The notes under the pieces are model-generated. The model saw nothing but the letters and a program-made list of their open reading frames with translations, was not told the origin of the DNA and made no database searches. 64,000 nucleotides of DNA from Micromonospora mirobrigensis (GTDB lineage: Bacteria > Actinomycetota > Actinomycetes > Mycobacteriales > Micromonosporaceae), in NCBI RefSeq assembly GCF_900091555.1, contig NZ_FMCX01000005.1:124001-188000 (forward strand), in the 5' to 3' direction. Below, one piece after another: positions 31,657 through 40,500 of this stretch. How positions within the stretch are numbered: the stretch's first letter is position 1; each line of letters starts with the position of its first letter. The translations under genes were made by a program, and so were the position numbers.

Positions 31657-33305
31657 CGGTCACCGGCCAGCGACCGGCGGTGCACCGCGAACGGGCCGAG
31701 GGCGAGCAGGTCCACCGGCGCGGAGCCGAACAGCTCCATCGCCTCGCGCGGGGTGTCGACCATCGGCCGGCCGGCGGTGTTCAGCGAGGTGTTCACCACC
31801 ACCGGCAGGCCGGTACGCCGCTCGAACTCGGCGAGCAGCTCGGCGACCAGCGGTTCGGTGTCGGTGTGCACGGTCTGCACCCGGGCGGTCCCGTCGACGT
31901 GGGTGACGGCCGGGATGCGGTCCCGCCACTGCGGCTTCACCTGGTGCACGAAGAGCATGTAGCGGCTCGGGTAGACCCCGTCGAAGATGTCGGCGAAGCG
32001 TTCCGCGCGGACCATCGGGGCGATCGGGCGGAACTGCTCCCTCCCCTTGACGTCGTTCATCCGCCGGGTGGTCTCCGGGTCGCCGGGGTGGGCCAGCAGC
32101 GACCGGTGACCCAGCGCCCGCGGGCCGTACTCGCTGCGCCCCTGGTACCAGGCGACGATGCCGTTGTCGGCGAGCACCCGGGCCGCCTCGGCGGCGATCG
32201 ACTCCGGCCTGGTGTACGGCAGCGCCGCCCGGCGCAGCTCCGCCTCCAGCTCCTCGTCCGACCAGCCTCGGCCCAGGTCCGCCCCGGTCATCGGGACCGA
32301 CCGGTCACCGAGGCCGGTGGCCACGTGCAGGGCGGCGCCCAGCGCCGTGCCCGAGTCGCCGGCGGCCGGCTGCACCCAGACGTCCCGGTACGGCCCCTCG
32401 GCGGCGATCCGCGCGTTGGCCACGCAGTTCAACGCCACCCCGCCGGCCATCGCCAGCGTCGACGGGCCACCGGCGGCGTCGTACAGCCAGCGGGACAGGT
32501 CGAGGATGACCTCCTCCAGCCGGGCCTGCACGCTGGCGGCCAGGTCGGCGTGCTCCTCGGTCAGCTCACCGTCGGGCGGGGTCGCCTTGGCCAGGCTCGC
32601 CCAGTCGATCCGGTCGACGTGGAAGCCACCCTCATCGGTGACGGTTACCAGCTCGCGCAGCAACCCGAGGTGCTTCGGCCGGCCGTACGAGGCCAGGGCC
32701 ATCACCTTGTACTCGTCGCTGGAGTGCATGAACCCGAGGTGCCGGGTCAGGTCCTCGTAGAGCAGGCCCAGCGAGTGCGGCAGCTCCTGGGAGTACAGCG
32801 ACGACAGCTGCCCGTCGCGGTAGACGCCGGACAGGTGGCTGGCCACCTCGCCGCGCCCGTCCAGGACCAGCACGGCGGTGTCGTCGCCGGCCGGTGGGGC
32901 GGCCAGCCCGGCCGAGGCGGCGTGCGCCACGTGGTGCGGTACGAAGTGGACCTTCTCCGGGTCGAGGCCGGGCAGGGCGGCGGCCAGGAACTGTGGCGCC
33001 CGCCGGGCGTAGTCGACCCGCAGCCAGTCCCACGGGTCGGCCAGGCCGAGGTCGCCTGCGTCGCGGCACAGCCCCGGATCGAAGGAGTACGCCACCGCGT
33101 CGATGCCGTCGACGTCCAGGCCGGCGGCGTCCAGGCACCAGGCGGCGGAGAGTTCGGGCAGTTCCCAGGCGGAGAAGGGCACCGGGCGCTTGCCGTGCTT
33201 GCGGCGGCTGAACCGTTCCTCTTCGGCGGCGGCCACCACCCGGCCGTCGACCACGACGGCGGCGGCGGGATCGTGGAAGATCGCGTTGATTCCGAGGACG
33301 CGCAT
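31653..33305 (-). CDS. Carbamoyltransferase (NodU/CmcH family)
   Basis: A 550-residue protein, ATG at 33305. The N-terminal Kae1-like half has LGINAIFHDPAAAVVVDG, AAEEERFSRRKHGKRP, the metal-binding VPHHVAHAASAG, and LDGRGEVASH; the C-terminal YrdC-like half has WYQGRSEYGPRALGHRSLLA, then VKGREQFRPIAPMV and NTSLNTAGRPMVDTP. Such enzymes transfer carbamoyl from carbamoyl phosphate through carbamoyladenylate onto a sugar or antibiotic hydroxyl. It is the first gene of the operon, so carbamoylation of the sugar is an obvious guess; the acceptor is not known. Confidence 0.93.
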   Translation of the reverse strand: MRVLGINAIFHDPAAAVVVDGRVVAAAEEERFSRRKHGKRPVPFSAWELPELSAAWCLDAAGLDVDGIDAVAYSFDPGLCRDAGDLGLADPWDWLRVDYARRAPQFLAAALPGLDPEKVHFVPHHVAHAASAGLAAPPAGDDTAVLVLDGRGEVASHLSGVYRDGQLSSLYSQELPHSLGLLYEDLTRHLGFMHSSDEYKVMALASYGRPKHLGLLRELVTVTDEGGFHVDRIDWASLAKATPPDGELTEEHADLAASVQARLEEVILDLSRWLYDAAGGPSTLAMAGGVALNCVANARIAAEGPYRDVWVQPAAGDSGTALGAALHVATGLGDRSVPMTGADLGRGWSDEELEAELRRAALPYTRPESIAAEAARVLADNGIVAWYQGRSEYGPRALGHRSLLAHPGDPETTRRMNDVKGREQFRPIAPMVRAERFADIFDGVYPSRYMLFVHQVKPQWRDRIPAVTHVDGTARVQTVHTDTEPLVAELLAEFERRTGLPVVVNTSLNTAGRPMVDTPREAMELFGSAPVDLLALGPFAVHRRSLAGDR

Positions 33306-33332
33306 GAGACGTTGCTACCCCCGGTTCGCCGA

Positions 33333-33362
33333 ACTAACCGGAGATCATCGACTTCTCGCCAA
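33333..33362 (-). promoter_or_regulatory. Candidate promoter of the heptose operon
   Basis: On the minus strand TTGGCG (33362-33357) and GTTAGT (33338-33333) are 18 bases apart, and the start codon of the first operon gene is 28 bases further on. It is the best sigma-70-like pair in the 137-bp gap to the flavohemoprotein gene, but by eye only. Confidence 0.4.
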
Positions 33363-33442
33363 CGTCCTGGCCTGCACTGATATGTCGGTTGTGGAGGGAG
33401 TTCCGGCGGCGGGGTCCGGGCGCCCCCGCCGCCGTCGGGCGG

Positions 33443-34660
33443 TCAGACCCCGCCGCGCAGCATGCCCGGACCGAACACCTCGTACGCGATCCGCTCCACC
33501 GGTACGCCCCGGCGTAGCAGGCCGCCGCGGACCTGGTTCATGAACGGCAGCGGTCCGCAGAGGTGCACGTGGGCGTCGGGGGAGAGCGGGATCAGGTCGG
33601 GGTCGATCCGGCCGGTGGCCACCTCCGCGTCCGGGGTTTCCCGGTCGTCGGCGCCGGCCCGCTCGTACCAGAGCTTCAACCGGAGGTTGGGCAGCCGGGC
33701 GTGCAGCCGGGACAACTCGTCACGGTGGGCGTGCGCCGCCCCGTCCCGGTCGGCGTGGGCCAGCACCACCGGCCGTTGCGGGGCGGTGGCGGCGAGGTGT
33801 TCCAGCGCGGCCATCGCCGGGGTGAGGCCGATGCCGGCGCTGACCAGCACCAGCGGCCCGTCGCCGGTGACCGCGCTGACCTCGCCGAAGGGTGGGCTGA
33901 GCCGCAGCACGGCGCCGGGGGCGACCCGCTCGTGCAGGAAGGTGGAGACCAGGCCGTCGGGGGCGCCGCCCTCACCCCGGACCCGCTTGACGGTGATCCG
34001 CCAGTGGTCGGCGCCGGGGCGTCCGGAGAGGCTGTACTGCCGGATCTGCTGGCCGAGCCCTCCGTCCAGGTCGACCGCGACGGAGACGTACTGGCCGGGG
34101 GTGAAGCCGGGGACCGGGCCGCCGTCGGCCGGGACCAGGGTGAGCGAGACGACGTCGGTGGCCTCGACGGTCACCCCGGTGACCCGCCAGTCCCGCCAGA
34201 CCGACCCGCCCTCGGCGAGTCCCGCCTCGGTGTAGAGCCGGGCCTCCCGGGCGATCAGCTCGCAGGCCAGCAGCCAGTAGACCTCGTCCCAGGCGGCGGC
34301 GACCTCTCGCGTGACGGCGTCGCCGAGCACCTCGCCGATCGCGGCCATCAGGTGCCGCCCGACGATGGTGTACGAGGTGGCGGTGATACCCAACGACGCG
34401 TGCTTGTGCGCGATCCGGTCCAGGATCGGCCCCCAGGGCACGCCCGGTTCTCCGGTCAGGTGCGCGGCGTACGCCACGACGGCCCCGGCCAGCGCCGCCT
34501 GCTGCGCCCCGGTGGCCTGGTTGCCCCGGTTGAACAGGTCGAGCAGCTCCGGGTGGGCGGCGAACATCCTCCGGTAGAACCGGCCGGTGATCTGCTCGCC
34601 GTGCTCCTGCACCACGGGCAGGGTCGCGGTCACCACGGCCTTCGACGATTCCGACAGCAC
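33443..34660 (-). CDS. hmp: Flavohemoprotein, nitric oxide dioxygenase
   Basis: A 405-residue protein starting at GTG 34660 with GGAGG seven bases upstream. Residues about 1-135 are the globin: Tyr-B10 in GRFYRRMFAAHPELL and the proximal His in IAHKHASLGIT. Residues about 150-255 are the FAD domain with RQYSLSG (Arg-x-Tyr-Ser) and PGQYVSV. The rest is the NAD domain with SAGIGLTPAMAAL and HLCGPLPFMNQV. It oxidises NO to nitrate with O2 and NAD(P)H. An NsrR-type regulator is divergent from it, with a candidate operator between. Confidence 0.94.
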   Translation of the reverse strand: MLSESSKAVVTATLPVVQEHGEQITGRFYRRMFAAHPELLDLFNRGNQATGAQQAALAGAVVAYAAHLTGEPGVPWGPILDRIAHKHASLGITATSYTIVGRHLMAAIGEVLGDAVTREVAAAWDEVYWLLACELIAREARLYTEAGLAEGGSVWRDWRVTGVTVEATDVVSLTLVPADGGPVPGFTPGQYVSVAVDLDGGLGQQIRQYSLSGRPGADHWRITVKRVRGEGGAPDGLVSTFLHERVAPGAVLRLSPPFGEVSAVTGDGPLVLVSAGIGLTPAMAALEHLAATAPQRPVVLAHADRDGAAHAHRDELSRLHARLPNLRLKLWYERAGADDRETPDAEVATGRIDPDLIPLSPDAHVHLCGPLPFMNQVRGGLLRRGVPVERIAYEVFGPGMLRGGV

Positions 34661-34697
34661 GGCGTCCTCCTTCTGCGTTGCCTTCCGATCACACTTA

Positions 34698-34720
34698 AAC
34701 AGGAGTCCTGGATTCCTCTT
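34698..34720. promoter_or_regulatory. Candidate NsrR operator (23 bp)
   Basis: This stretch begins AACA and ends CTCTT around the perfect palindrome CAGGAGTCCTG (34700-34710). It lies 37 bases before the hmp start, near where its -10 would be (TTTAAG on the minus strand), and is the most AT-rich part of the shared region. The layout is like known NsrR sites of streptomycetes in length and ends, but no alignment was done. Confidence 0.5.
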
Positions 34721-34808
34721 CAGGGCCGAAGGTCCCGGGTCGGTTGTTGCGCAGGTCACGGGACCTCGGGCCCTGTCCGGCGACGGGCGGCGTGGCTAGG
34801 GTCGGGTC

Positions 34809-35240
34809 GTGAAGCTCAACCGGTCCACCGACATGGCGCTGCGGATCGCCATGTTCACCGCGCCCGCGTCAGCTCGGACCACCGTGGACGAGCTGGCGCT
34901 GCGGCTGGACCTGCCCCGCAGCCACGTGGCCAAGGTGGTGCAACGCCTGCAACGGATCGGCGTGCTGGTCACCATCCGAGGACGCTACGGCGGTGTCGCC
35001 TTCGCCGAGGACGCCGAGCTGATCACCGTGGGCCGGGTGGTACGCGCCTTCGAGGGCGAGGACGAGGTGGTGGCCTGCGAGGAGTCCGGCTGCACGCTGC
35101 GCGCCGGTTGCCGGCTGCGGGTCCAGCTGCGCCGGGCGCAGGAGGCGTTCCTCGCCGTTCTGGACGGCGTACGCCTCGGCGACCTGGTCGACGACCCGGC
35201 CGGGCCGGTGCCGCTGACCCTCGGGATCGCCGCGCGCTGA
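34809..35240 (+). CDS. nsrR: NsrR-type Rrf2 regulator (NO-sensing iron-sulfur repressor)
   Basis: A 143-residue Rrf2 protein starting at GTG 34809. The winged helix opens MKLNRSTDMALRIAMFTAP and has DLPRSHVAKVVQRLQRIGVL as the recognition region and RGRYGGVAFAED as the wing. The cluster cysteines are Cys90, Cys95 and Cys101 (C-x4-C-x5-C), the same spacing as E. coli NsrR. It would hold a [4Fe-4S] cluster that is damaged by NO, relieving repression of hmp. TAGGGT at 34797-34802 stands six bases before the start codon, so its mRNA may be leaderless. The divergent hmp gene supports the role. Confidence 0.93.
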   Translation: MKLNRSTDMALRIAMFTAPASARTTVDELALRLDLPRSHVAKVVQRLQRIGVLVTIRGRYGGVAFAEDAELITVGRVVRAFEGEDEVVACEESGCTLRAGCRLRVQLRRAQEAFLAVLDGVRLGDLVDDPAGPVPLTLGIAAR

Positions 35241-35267
35241 AGCGCCGCCCCGGCGGGCCGGCGCCGC

Positions 35268-35273
35268 TAGGCT
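35268..35273 (+). promoter_or_regulatory. TAGGCT -10-like box before the methyltransferase gene
   Basis: TAGGCT lies 27 bases before the ATG at 35301, a spacing that fits a short leader. No -35 match is clear upstream. A weak call. Confidence 0.35.
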
Positions 35274-35300
35274 GAGCGTCCCCGTCGATACGGAGCGCCG

Positions 35301-35945
35301 ATGCCACCCACCCGGGTCTCCCACCCGATCTTCGCCCGGCTCTACGAACGGGCCAGCGTCTCCCTGGACCAGGCCGGTGTGGCCGAGCACCGGCGCCGGC
35401 TGGTCGCCGGCCTGCGCGGCCGGGTGGTCGAGGTCGGCGCCGGCAACGGCCGGATGTTCCCGCACTACCCGCCGGCGGTGACCGACGTGCTGGCCGTCGA
35501 GCCGGAACCGCGGCTGCGGGCCGCCGCCACCACGGCCGCCGCCACCGCCCCGGTTCCGGTCACGGTGGTCGACGGGGTGGCCGACGCGCTGCCGCTGCAC
35601 GACGGCGCGGTCGACGCCGTCGTCACGGCGCTGGTGCTCTGCACGGTGCCCGACCAGGCCGCCGCGCTGCGCGAGGCGTACCGGGTGCTGCGCCCCGGCG
35701 GCGAGCTGCGCTTCTACGAGCACGTCCAGGCCGAGTCGCCCGGCGGGCTGCGCCGGGTCCAGCGGGCGCTCGACGCCACCCTGTGGCCGCTGTTCTGCGG
35801 CGGCTGTCACACCGCCCGGGACACCGTCGCGGCGATCGTCGCGGCCGGCTTCGAGATCACCGAGCTGGACCGGTTCCGCTTCCCGCCCGGCTCGGCGCTC
35901 ACCCCCGCCTCGCCGCACGTCCTGGGCGTCGCCCGCCGGCCCTGA
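35301..35945 (+). CDS. Class I SAM-dependent methyltransferase
   Basis: A 214-residue protein, ATG at 35301. Motif I is [17 protein letters not shown], then the acidic [11 protein letters not shown]; motif II/post-I is [29 protein letters not shown]; motif [23 protein letters not shown]. The block [17 protein letters not shown] is typical of the Methyltransf_11 proteins annotated as phosphatidylethanolamine or demethylmenaquinone-type methyltransferases. The substrate is not identified here. Confidence 0.88.
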   Translation: MPPTRVSHPIFARLYERASVSLDQAGVAEHRRRLVAGLRGRVVEVGAGNGRMFPHYPPAVTDVLAVEPEPRLRAAATTAAATAPVPVTVVDGVADALPLHDGAVDAVVTALVLCTVPDQAAALREAYRVLRPGGELRFYEHVQAESPGGLRRVQRALDATLWPLFCGGCHTARDTVAAIVAAGFEITELDRFRFPPGSALTPASPHVLGVARRP

Positions 35946-35990
35946 GCGCGGCGCCGCCGCCCACCGTCGGGCGGGCGGCGGCGGGTGCGG

Positions 35991-37247
35991 TCAGCTCACC
36001 GTGACCGTGCCGTCCGGCGCGCGTACGCAGGTCACCGCGCGGGCGCTGGTCGCGGCCGCGCCGGTCAGGCAGCGGGCGAGCACGCCGTGCCCGGCGGCGT
36101 TCGGGTGCCACGACTCCTGGCAGGTCTGGAAGTACGTGCCGCAGGTGTTGGCGATCCGCTGGATGTCCAGCTTGTCGTACCCGGCGAGGCTGGTCACGAA
36201 GACGCCGGACGGCCCGTCCATCGACCGGATCGGGGTGGCCAGCGCGCCGGTGGGGCTGCCGGACTGCTCGCAGAGCCGCGCCCCGTCGAAGGCGTGCTGC
36301 ACGTTGACGTAGACCAGGTCGGCGGTGGGGAACTCGGCGGCCATCGTGGCGCGTACCGAGCCGACCAGGGTGCCGAGCCGCTGGGCGAAGCGCTGGCCGG
36401 TGCCGAGGCTGGCCCGGTGGATCGGGCAGCCGGCCGCGTACCGCTCGGCGCCGAGGGCGCGGAACTTGTCGCGGGTGTCGTCCCGGTCGTCCTCGGTCCA
36501 GAAGTTCGTGGCCAGCTCCGCCGGGAGCGGATCGGTGTAGTCCTGGAAGACGACCCGGTGCTGCCCGTCCGCGTCGACCTCGTCGAGGGTGGTGAGCAGC
36601 TGCCGTACCGCCGCCGTGGTCTCCGCGGTGGCGGCGCTCAGCTGCGCGGCGGTGGCCAGGTCGTCGTCGGTGCACGGATCCTGCTCCACCGGCCCGCCCA
36701 GGTAGGCCCAGAACTCCCACCAGCCGGTCCAGGCGTCGGCGATGAACCGGTTGGCGCACTCCTCGGCGACCTTGCCGAAGGTGAAGGAGCTGTTGTTCGA
36801 GCCGAGGCCGACCAGCACCAGGTCGATGTCGTGGGTGCGGGCCACCGCGCGCAGCTGGTCGAGCTGCGCGGTCACCTGCCGGCCGTTGGCCCGGCTGGCC
36901 GAGGCGTTGGCGAAGTCGTAGGGCTGGCCGCCGGAGCAGGCCAGGTTGAACCGGTCGGCGATGCCGGGCAGGTCGGCCCGGTTCAGCGAGGCGTTCGGCG
37001 AGCGGTGGCAGAAGTACGCGTTGGAGTTCGGCGCCGACCAGCCCGGGAAGGACTGCGCGACGCCGGCGACGTCGACCACCGGGGAGTACGCCCCGGCGCC
37101 CTCGCCGCTGATGAAGCTGTCGCCGAGCGCCACCGCCGCGGTGGGCAGCGCCGCCGCGGCCGGGGCGGGCAGGGCCACCGCCGTGGAGAGGGCGGCGGAC
37201 GCGACGGCGAGCAGGGTGCTCAGGGCGGTACGACGGAACCTGGACAT
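35991..37247 (-). CDS. Secreted SGNH hydrolase (GDSL family), large form
   Basis: A 418-residue protein, ATG at 37247 behind GGGGGACG. A signal peptide covers about residues 1-33 (LSTLLAVASAALSTAVALP, cut after AAAA). Block I is AVALGDSFISGEGAGAY, the oxyanion/Gly block FNLACSGGQPYDF, block III LVLVGLGSNNSSFTF, and the closing WHPNAAGHGVLARCL with the catalytic His. Ten Cys residues suggest disulfides. It is larger than the SGNH enzyme at 17.8 kb and not a close copy. It acts outside the cell on an unknown ester, and is divergent from parE. Confidence 0.9.
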   Translation of the reverse strand: MSRFRRTALSTLLAVASAALSTAVALPAPAAAALPTAAVALGDSFISGEGAGAYSPVVDVAGVAQSFPGWSAPNSNAYFCHRSPNASLNRADLPGIADRFNLACSGGQPYDFANASASRANGRQVTAQLDQLRAVARTHDIDLVLVGLGSNNSSFTFGKVAEECANRFIADAWTGWWEFWAYLGGPVEQDPCTDDDLATAAQLSAATAETTAAVRQLLTTLDEVDADGQHRVVFQDYTDPLPAELATNFWTEDDRDDTRDKFRALGAERYAAGCPIHRASLGTGQRFAQRLGTLVGSVRATMAAEFPTADLVYVNVQHAFDGARLCEQSGSPTGALATPIRSMDGPSGVFVTSLAGYDKLDIQRIANTCGTYFQTCQESWHPNAAGHGVLARCLTGAAATSARAVTCVRAPDGTVTVS

Positions 37248-37585
37248 ACGTCCCCCATCCGGCCAGCTGAATGTGAAAGATCCTCCGGTGCCCGCGATCA
37301 GACCACCTCGCTGTGACGGACGTCAATACTTCGCAGCAGGTTCGTCACCGGACGGAAACACCCGGATCGCTCGCCCCCGGCCGCCGAGGGGGAAGAGGCC
37401 GACCGCCCGACGCGTTGTCGCTCGGGTGGCCCGGACCGGCACCGCCCCGGCGGGTCGCGCGGCCCTGCGCCGTTGTGTCGGAGCGTCCGACTAGGCTCGC
37501 CTCGGCGCGCCGCGCGTAATGATCAAGACGGTGAGATCAAGACGGTGAGCGGCACCACACCGCCGAGACCTGGGAGTACGACCAG
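37248..37585. other. Divergent intergenic region before parE
   Basis: A 338-base region between an SGNH gene (leftwards) and parE (rightwards). It holds a TAGGCT (37493-37498) that could be a -10 box for parE, and a perfect tandem repeat at 37521-37548 (see separate entry). No open frame in it looks coding. Confidence 0.6.
37521..37548. repeat. Perfect 14-bp tandem repeat in the parE leader
   Basis: GATCAAGACGGTGA is present twice in direct succession (37521-37534 and 37535-37548), 38 bases before the parE start. It may be a recent duplication or a paired site. Confidence 0.85.
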
Positions 37586-40500
37586 TTGACCGCAGAGCCT
37601 GAGACCCTGTACGGGGCCGACGACCTGACACACCTGGAGGGCCTGGACGCCGTCCGGAAGCGCCCAGGTATGTACATCGGCTCCACCGACAGTCGTGGCG
37701 TGGGTCACCTCGTCAACGAGATCCTCGACAACTCCACCGACGAGGGGGTCGCCGGCCACGCCACCCGCGTGGAGGTGATCCTGCACGCCGACGGCTCCGT
37801 CCAGGTCGACGACGACGGTCGGGGCATCCCCACCGACGTGCACGCCAAGTCCGGCATCTCCGGCGTCGAGCTGGTGCTCACCCGGCTGCACGCCGGCGGC
37901 AAGTTCGGCGGCTCCGGCTACAAGACCTCCGGCGGCCTGCACGGCGTGGGCGCCTCCGCGGTCAACGCGCTGTCCCGCCGCTTCGACGTCACCGTGCGCC
38001 GCAGCGGCAAGGTGCACAGCATGTCGTTCCGCCACGGCGTACCGGGGATCTTCGACGGCGACGGCCCCGACGCCCCCTTCACCCCCGGCCCGGGCCTGCA
38101 GATCGTCGGCGCCATGAAGCGCGGCCAGCGCACCGGCACCTCCATCCGGTACTGGCACGACGCCCGCTACTTCGAGACCGGCGCCACCCTGGACGCCGAC
38201 GCCGTCCGGCTCAAGCTGCGCAACACCGCGTTCCTCGTCCCCGGCGTGACCTACCTGCTGCGCGACGAGACGGCCGCCGAGCCGGCCCGGGAGACCTTCC
38301 ACTTCCCCAACGGCCTGACCGACATGGTGGAGTTCCTGGCCCCGGCCGGCGACCGGCCGGTCTCCGGGACGCTGCTGGTCACCGGGGAGGGCACCTACCG
38401 GGAGAACGCCGCCGACGCCAACGGCGTCATGCAGTCCAACGTGCAGCGCAGGGCCGAGGTCGAGGTGGCGTTCCGCTGGGGCACCGGCTACGAACGCACC
38501 GTCGAGTGCTTCACCAACACCATCCGCAACGCCCACGGCGGCACCCACCGCAAGGGCTTCGAGCGGGCCCTGGCGCGCACCCTCGCCGACGCCGCCCGCA
38601 ACACCCGCGGCCTGCTCAAGCCCAGGGAGGACGCGCCCACCCTGGACGACGTCCTGGAGGGGATGACCGCGGTGGTGCACGTGCGGATCCCCGAGCCGCA
38701 GTTCACCTCGCAGACCAAGGACGAGCTCTCCACCGCGGGCATCACCAAGGTGATCCAGACCCAGGTGGAGCAGCACCTCAAGGCCTGGCTGGAGGACCGC
38801 CGGACCAAGGCCGAGGCGCGGACCGTCCTCCAGAAGATCGTCGACGCGGCCCGGGTGCGGCTGACCCAGAAGCAGCAGAAGGACGCCGCGCGCCGCAAGA
38901 CCGCCCTGGAGGGCGCGTCGATGCCGGCCAAACTGGTCGACTGCCGATCCAATGGAGTGGAGCGCAGCGAGCTTTTCATCGTGGAGGGGGACAGCGCCCT
39001 CGGGTGCTTCACCGGGGACACGATGGTCGCCCTAGCCTCCGGCGAGAGCCGATCGTTCGCCGACCTCGCGGCGGACTGGGCCCAGGGGGTCAGGCACTTC
39101 GGCTACACCACCAACAAGGCCGGCCGGGTGGTGCTCGCCCCACTCGTCGAGCCGAGACTGACCAAGCGCGCCGCCCCGTTGGTGCGGGTCACCCTCGACA
39201 ACGGCGAGTCCGTGCGCTGCACCCCGGATCACCTGTTCCGGCTCCGCGACGGTTCGTACCGTCGGGCTGATGCGCTCACCGCCGGCGACTCCCTCATGCC
39301 TCTTTACCGCACCCTCTCTCGCAAGAGCCAGGGACAGAATCTCGAGGGGTACGAGCGCGTCTGGATGAACGACCGCGAGGAGTGGGTCTACACCCACTAC
39401 CTCGCCGACGCCTGGAACCTGCGTCACGGCCGGGACAGTGCCGCCAACGGCAACGTGCGCCACCACATCGACATCAACAAGCTCAACAACGACCCACGCA
39501 ACCTCCGGCGGATGACCTGGGCCGACCACTCGGCGCTGCATGCGGCGATGATGGGCGAGCACGTGCAGGCCGGCTGGCGGGAGTGGTTCGCCAACGGCGG
39601 GCGGGAGTTCCGCTCGGCAATGTTGACGGCCCAGTGGCAGGATCGCGCCTTCCGCGAGGCATGCCTGGCCCGCCTCTTCACGCTCAACGAATCGCCCGCG
39701 TTCCGGGCCAAGATCGAGGCCGCTTTCCAGGACTGGTATCACGGCCTCGACGCTGAAGAGCAGCACGCCTACGCGGAGCGGATGCGGGTGCGGCAGGCCG
39801 AGTACTGGGCTCACCCCGAGCACCGGGCAGCGGCGGCCGAGCGGGTCAGAAAGTATTTCGACGATCCCGCTCGCCGCGCCGAGTGGCGGGAGCGTTCGGT
39901 GCGGCAGTGGCAGGATCCGGAACTCCGCGCCTGGCGTTCCCGGCAGACCACCGAGCAGTTCGCCGACCCCGCGGAGCGGGACCGGCAGCGCAACGCGGTG
40001 CAGGCATGGCATCGGGACAATCCGGAGTTCGGCGAGCGGCACTCGCAGTTGATGCGGCAGCGCATGACGGATCCCACCATTGGACAGCTTTCAAAGGCCC
40101 AGGCTGGCCGGGCCCGCTATGTCGCCACCACGCCCCGCGACGTCCGAGTCGGGAGGCAGCACGAGGGCCGCAAACTCGCAGCGTTGCGTCGCCTCCCCCC
40201 GCTCCTGAGCCTTCCCGACGACGAGTTGCCGGAGGCCTACGAGGCTCACCGGATGCAGCACGCCCGTACCGGCCTTCGCTTCGACCGTCTCCTCGCCCTC
40301 TACGACGGCGACTTCGGTCGTCTCCGGCAGGCTGCCTCTCTGGTTAACCACAAGGTGCTTTCGGTCGAGGCGCTCGACGAGACAGCGGACGTGTACGACC
40401 TGACCGTCGAGGGCTACCACAACTTCGCCCTCGAAGTCGGAGTGTTCGTCCACAACAGCGCTCGGGTCGCCCGCACGGCCGAGTATCAGGCGCTCCTGCC

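Noticed and set aside
22879-33305. Treating the glycosyltransferase operon as an antibiotic cluster
   Set aside because: No polyketide, peptide or terpene core genes lie here, and no resistance or export gene; a glycan or soluble sugar product is simpler.
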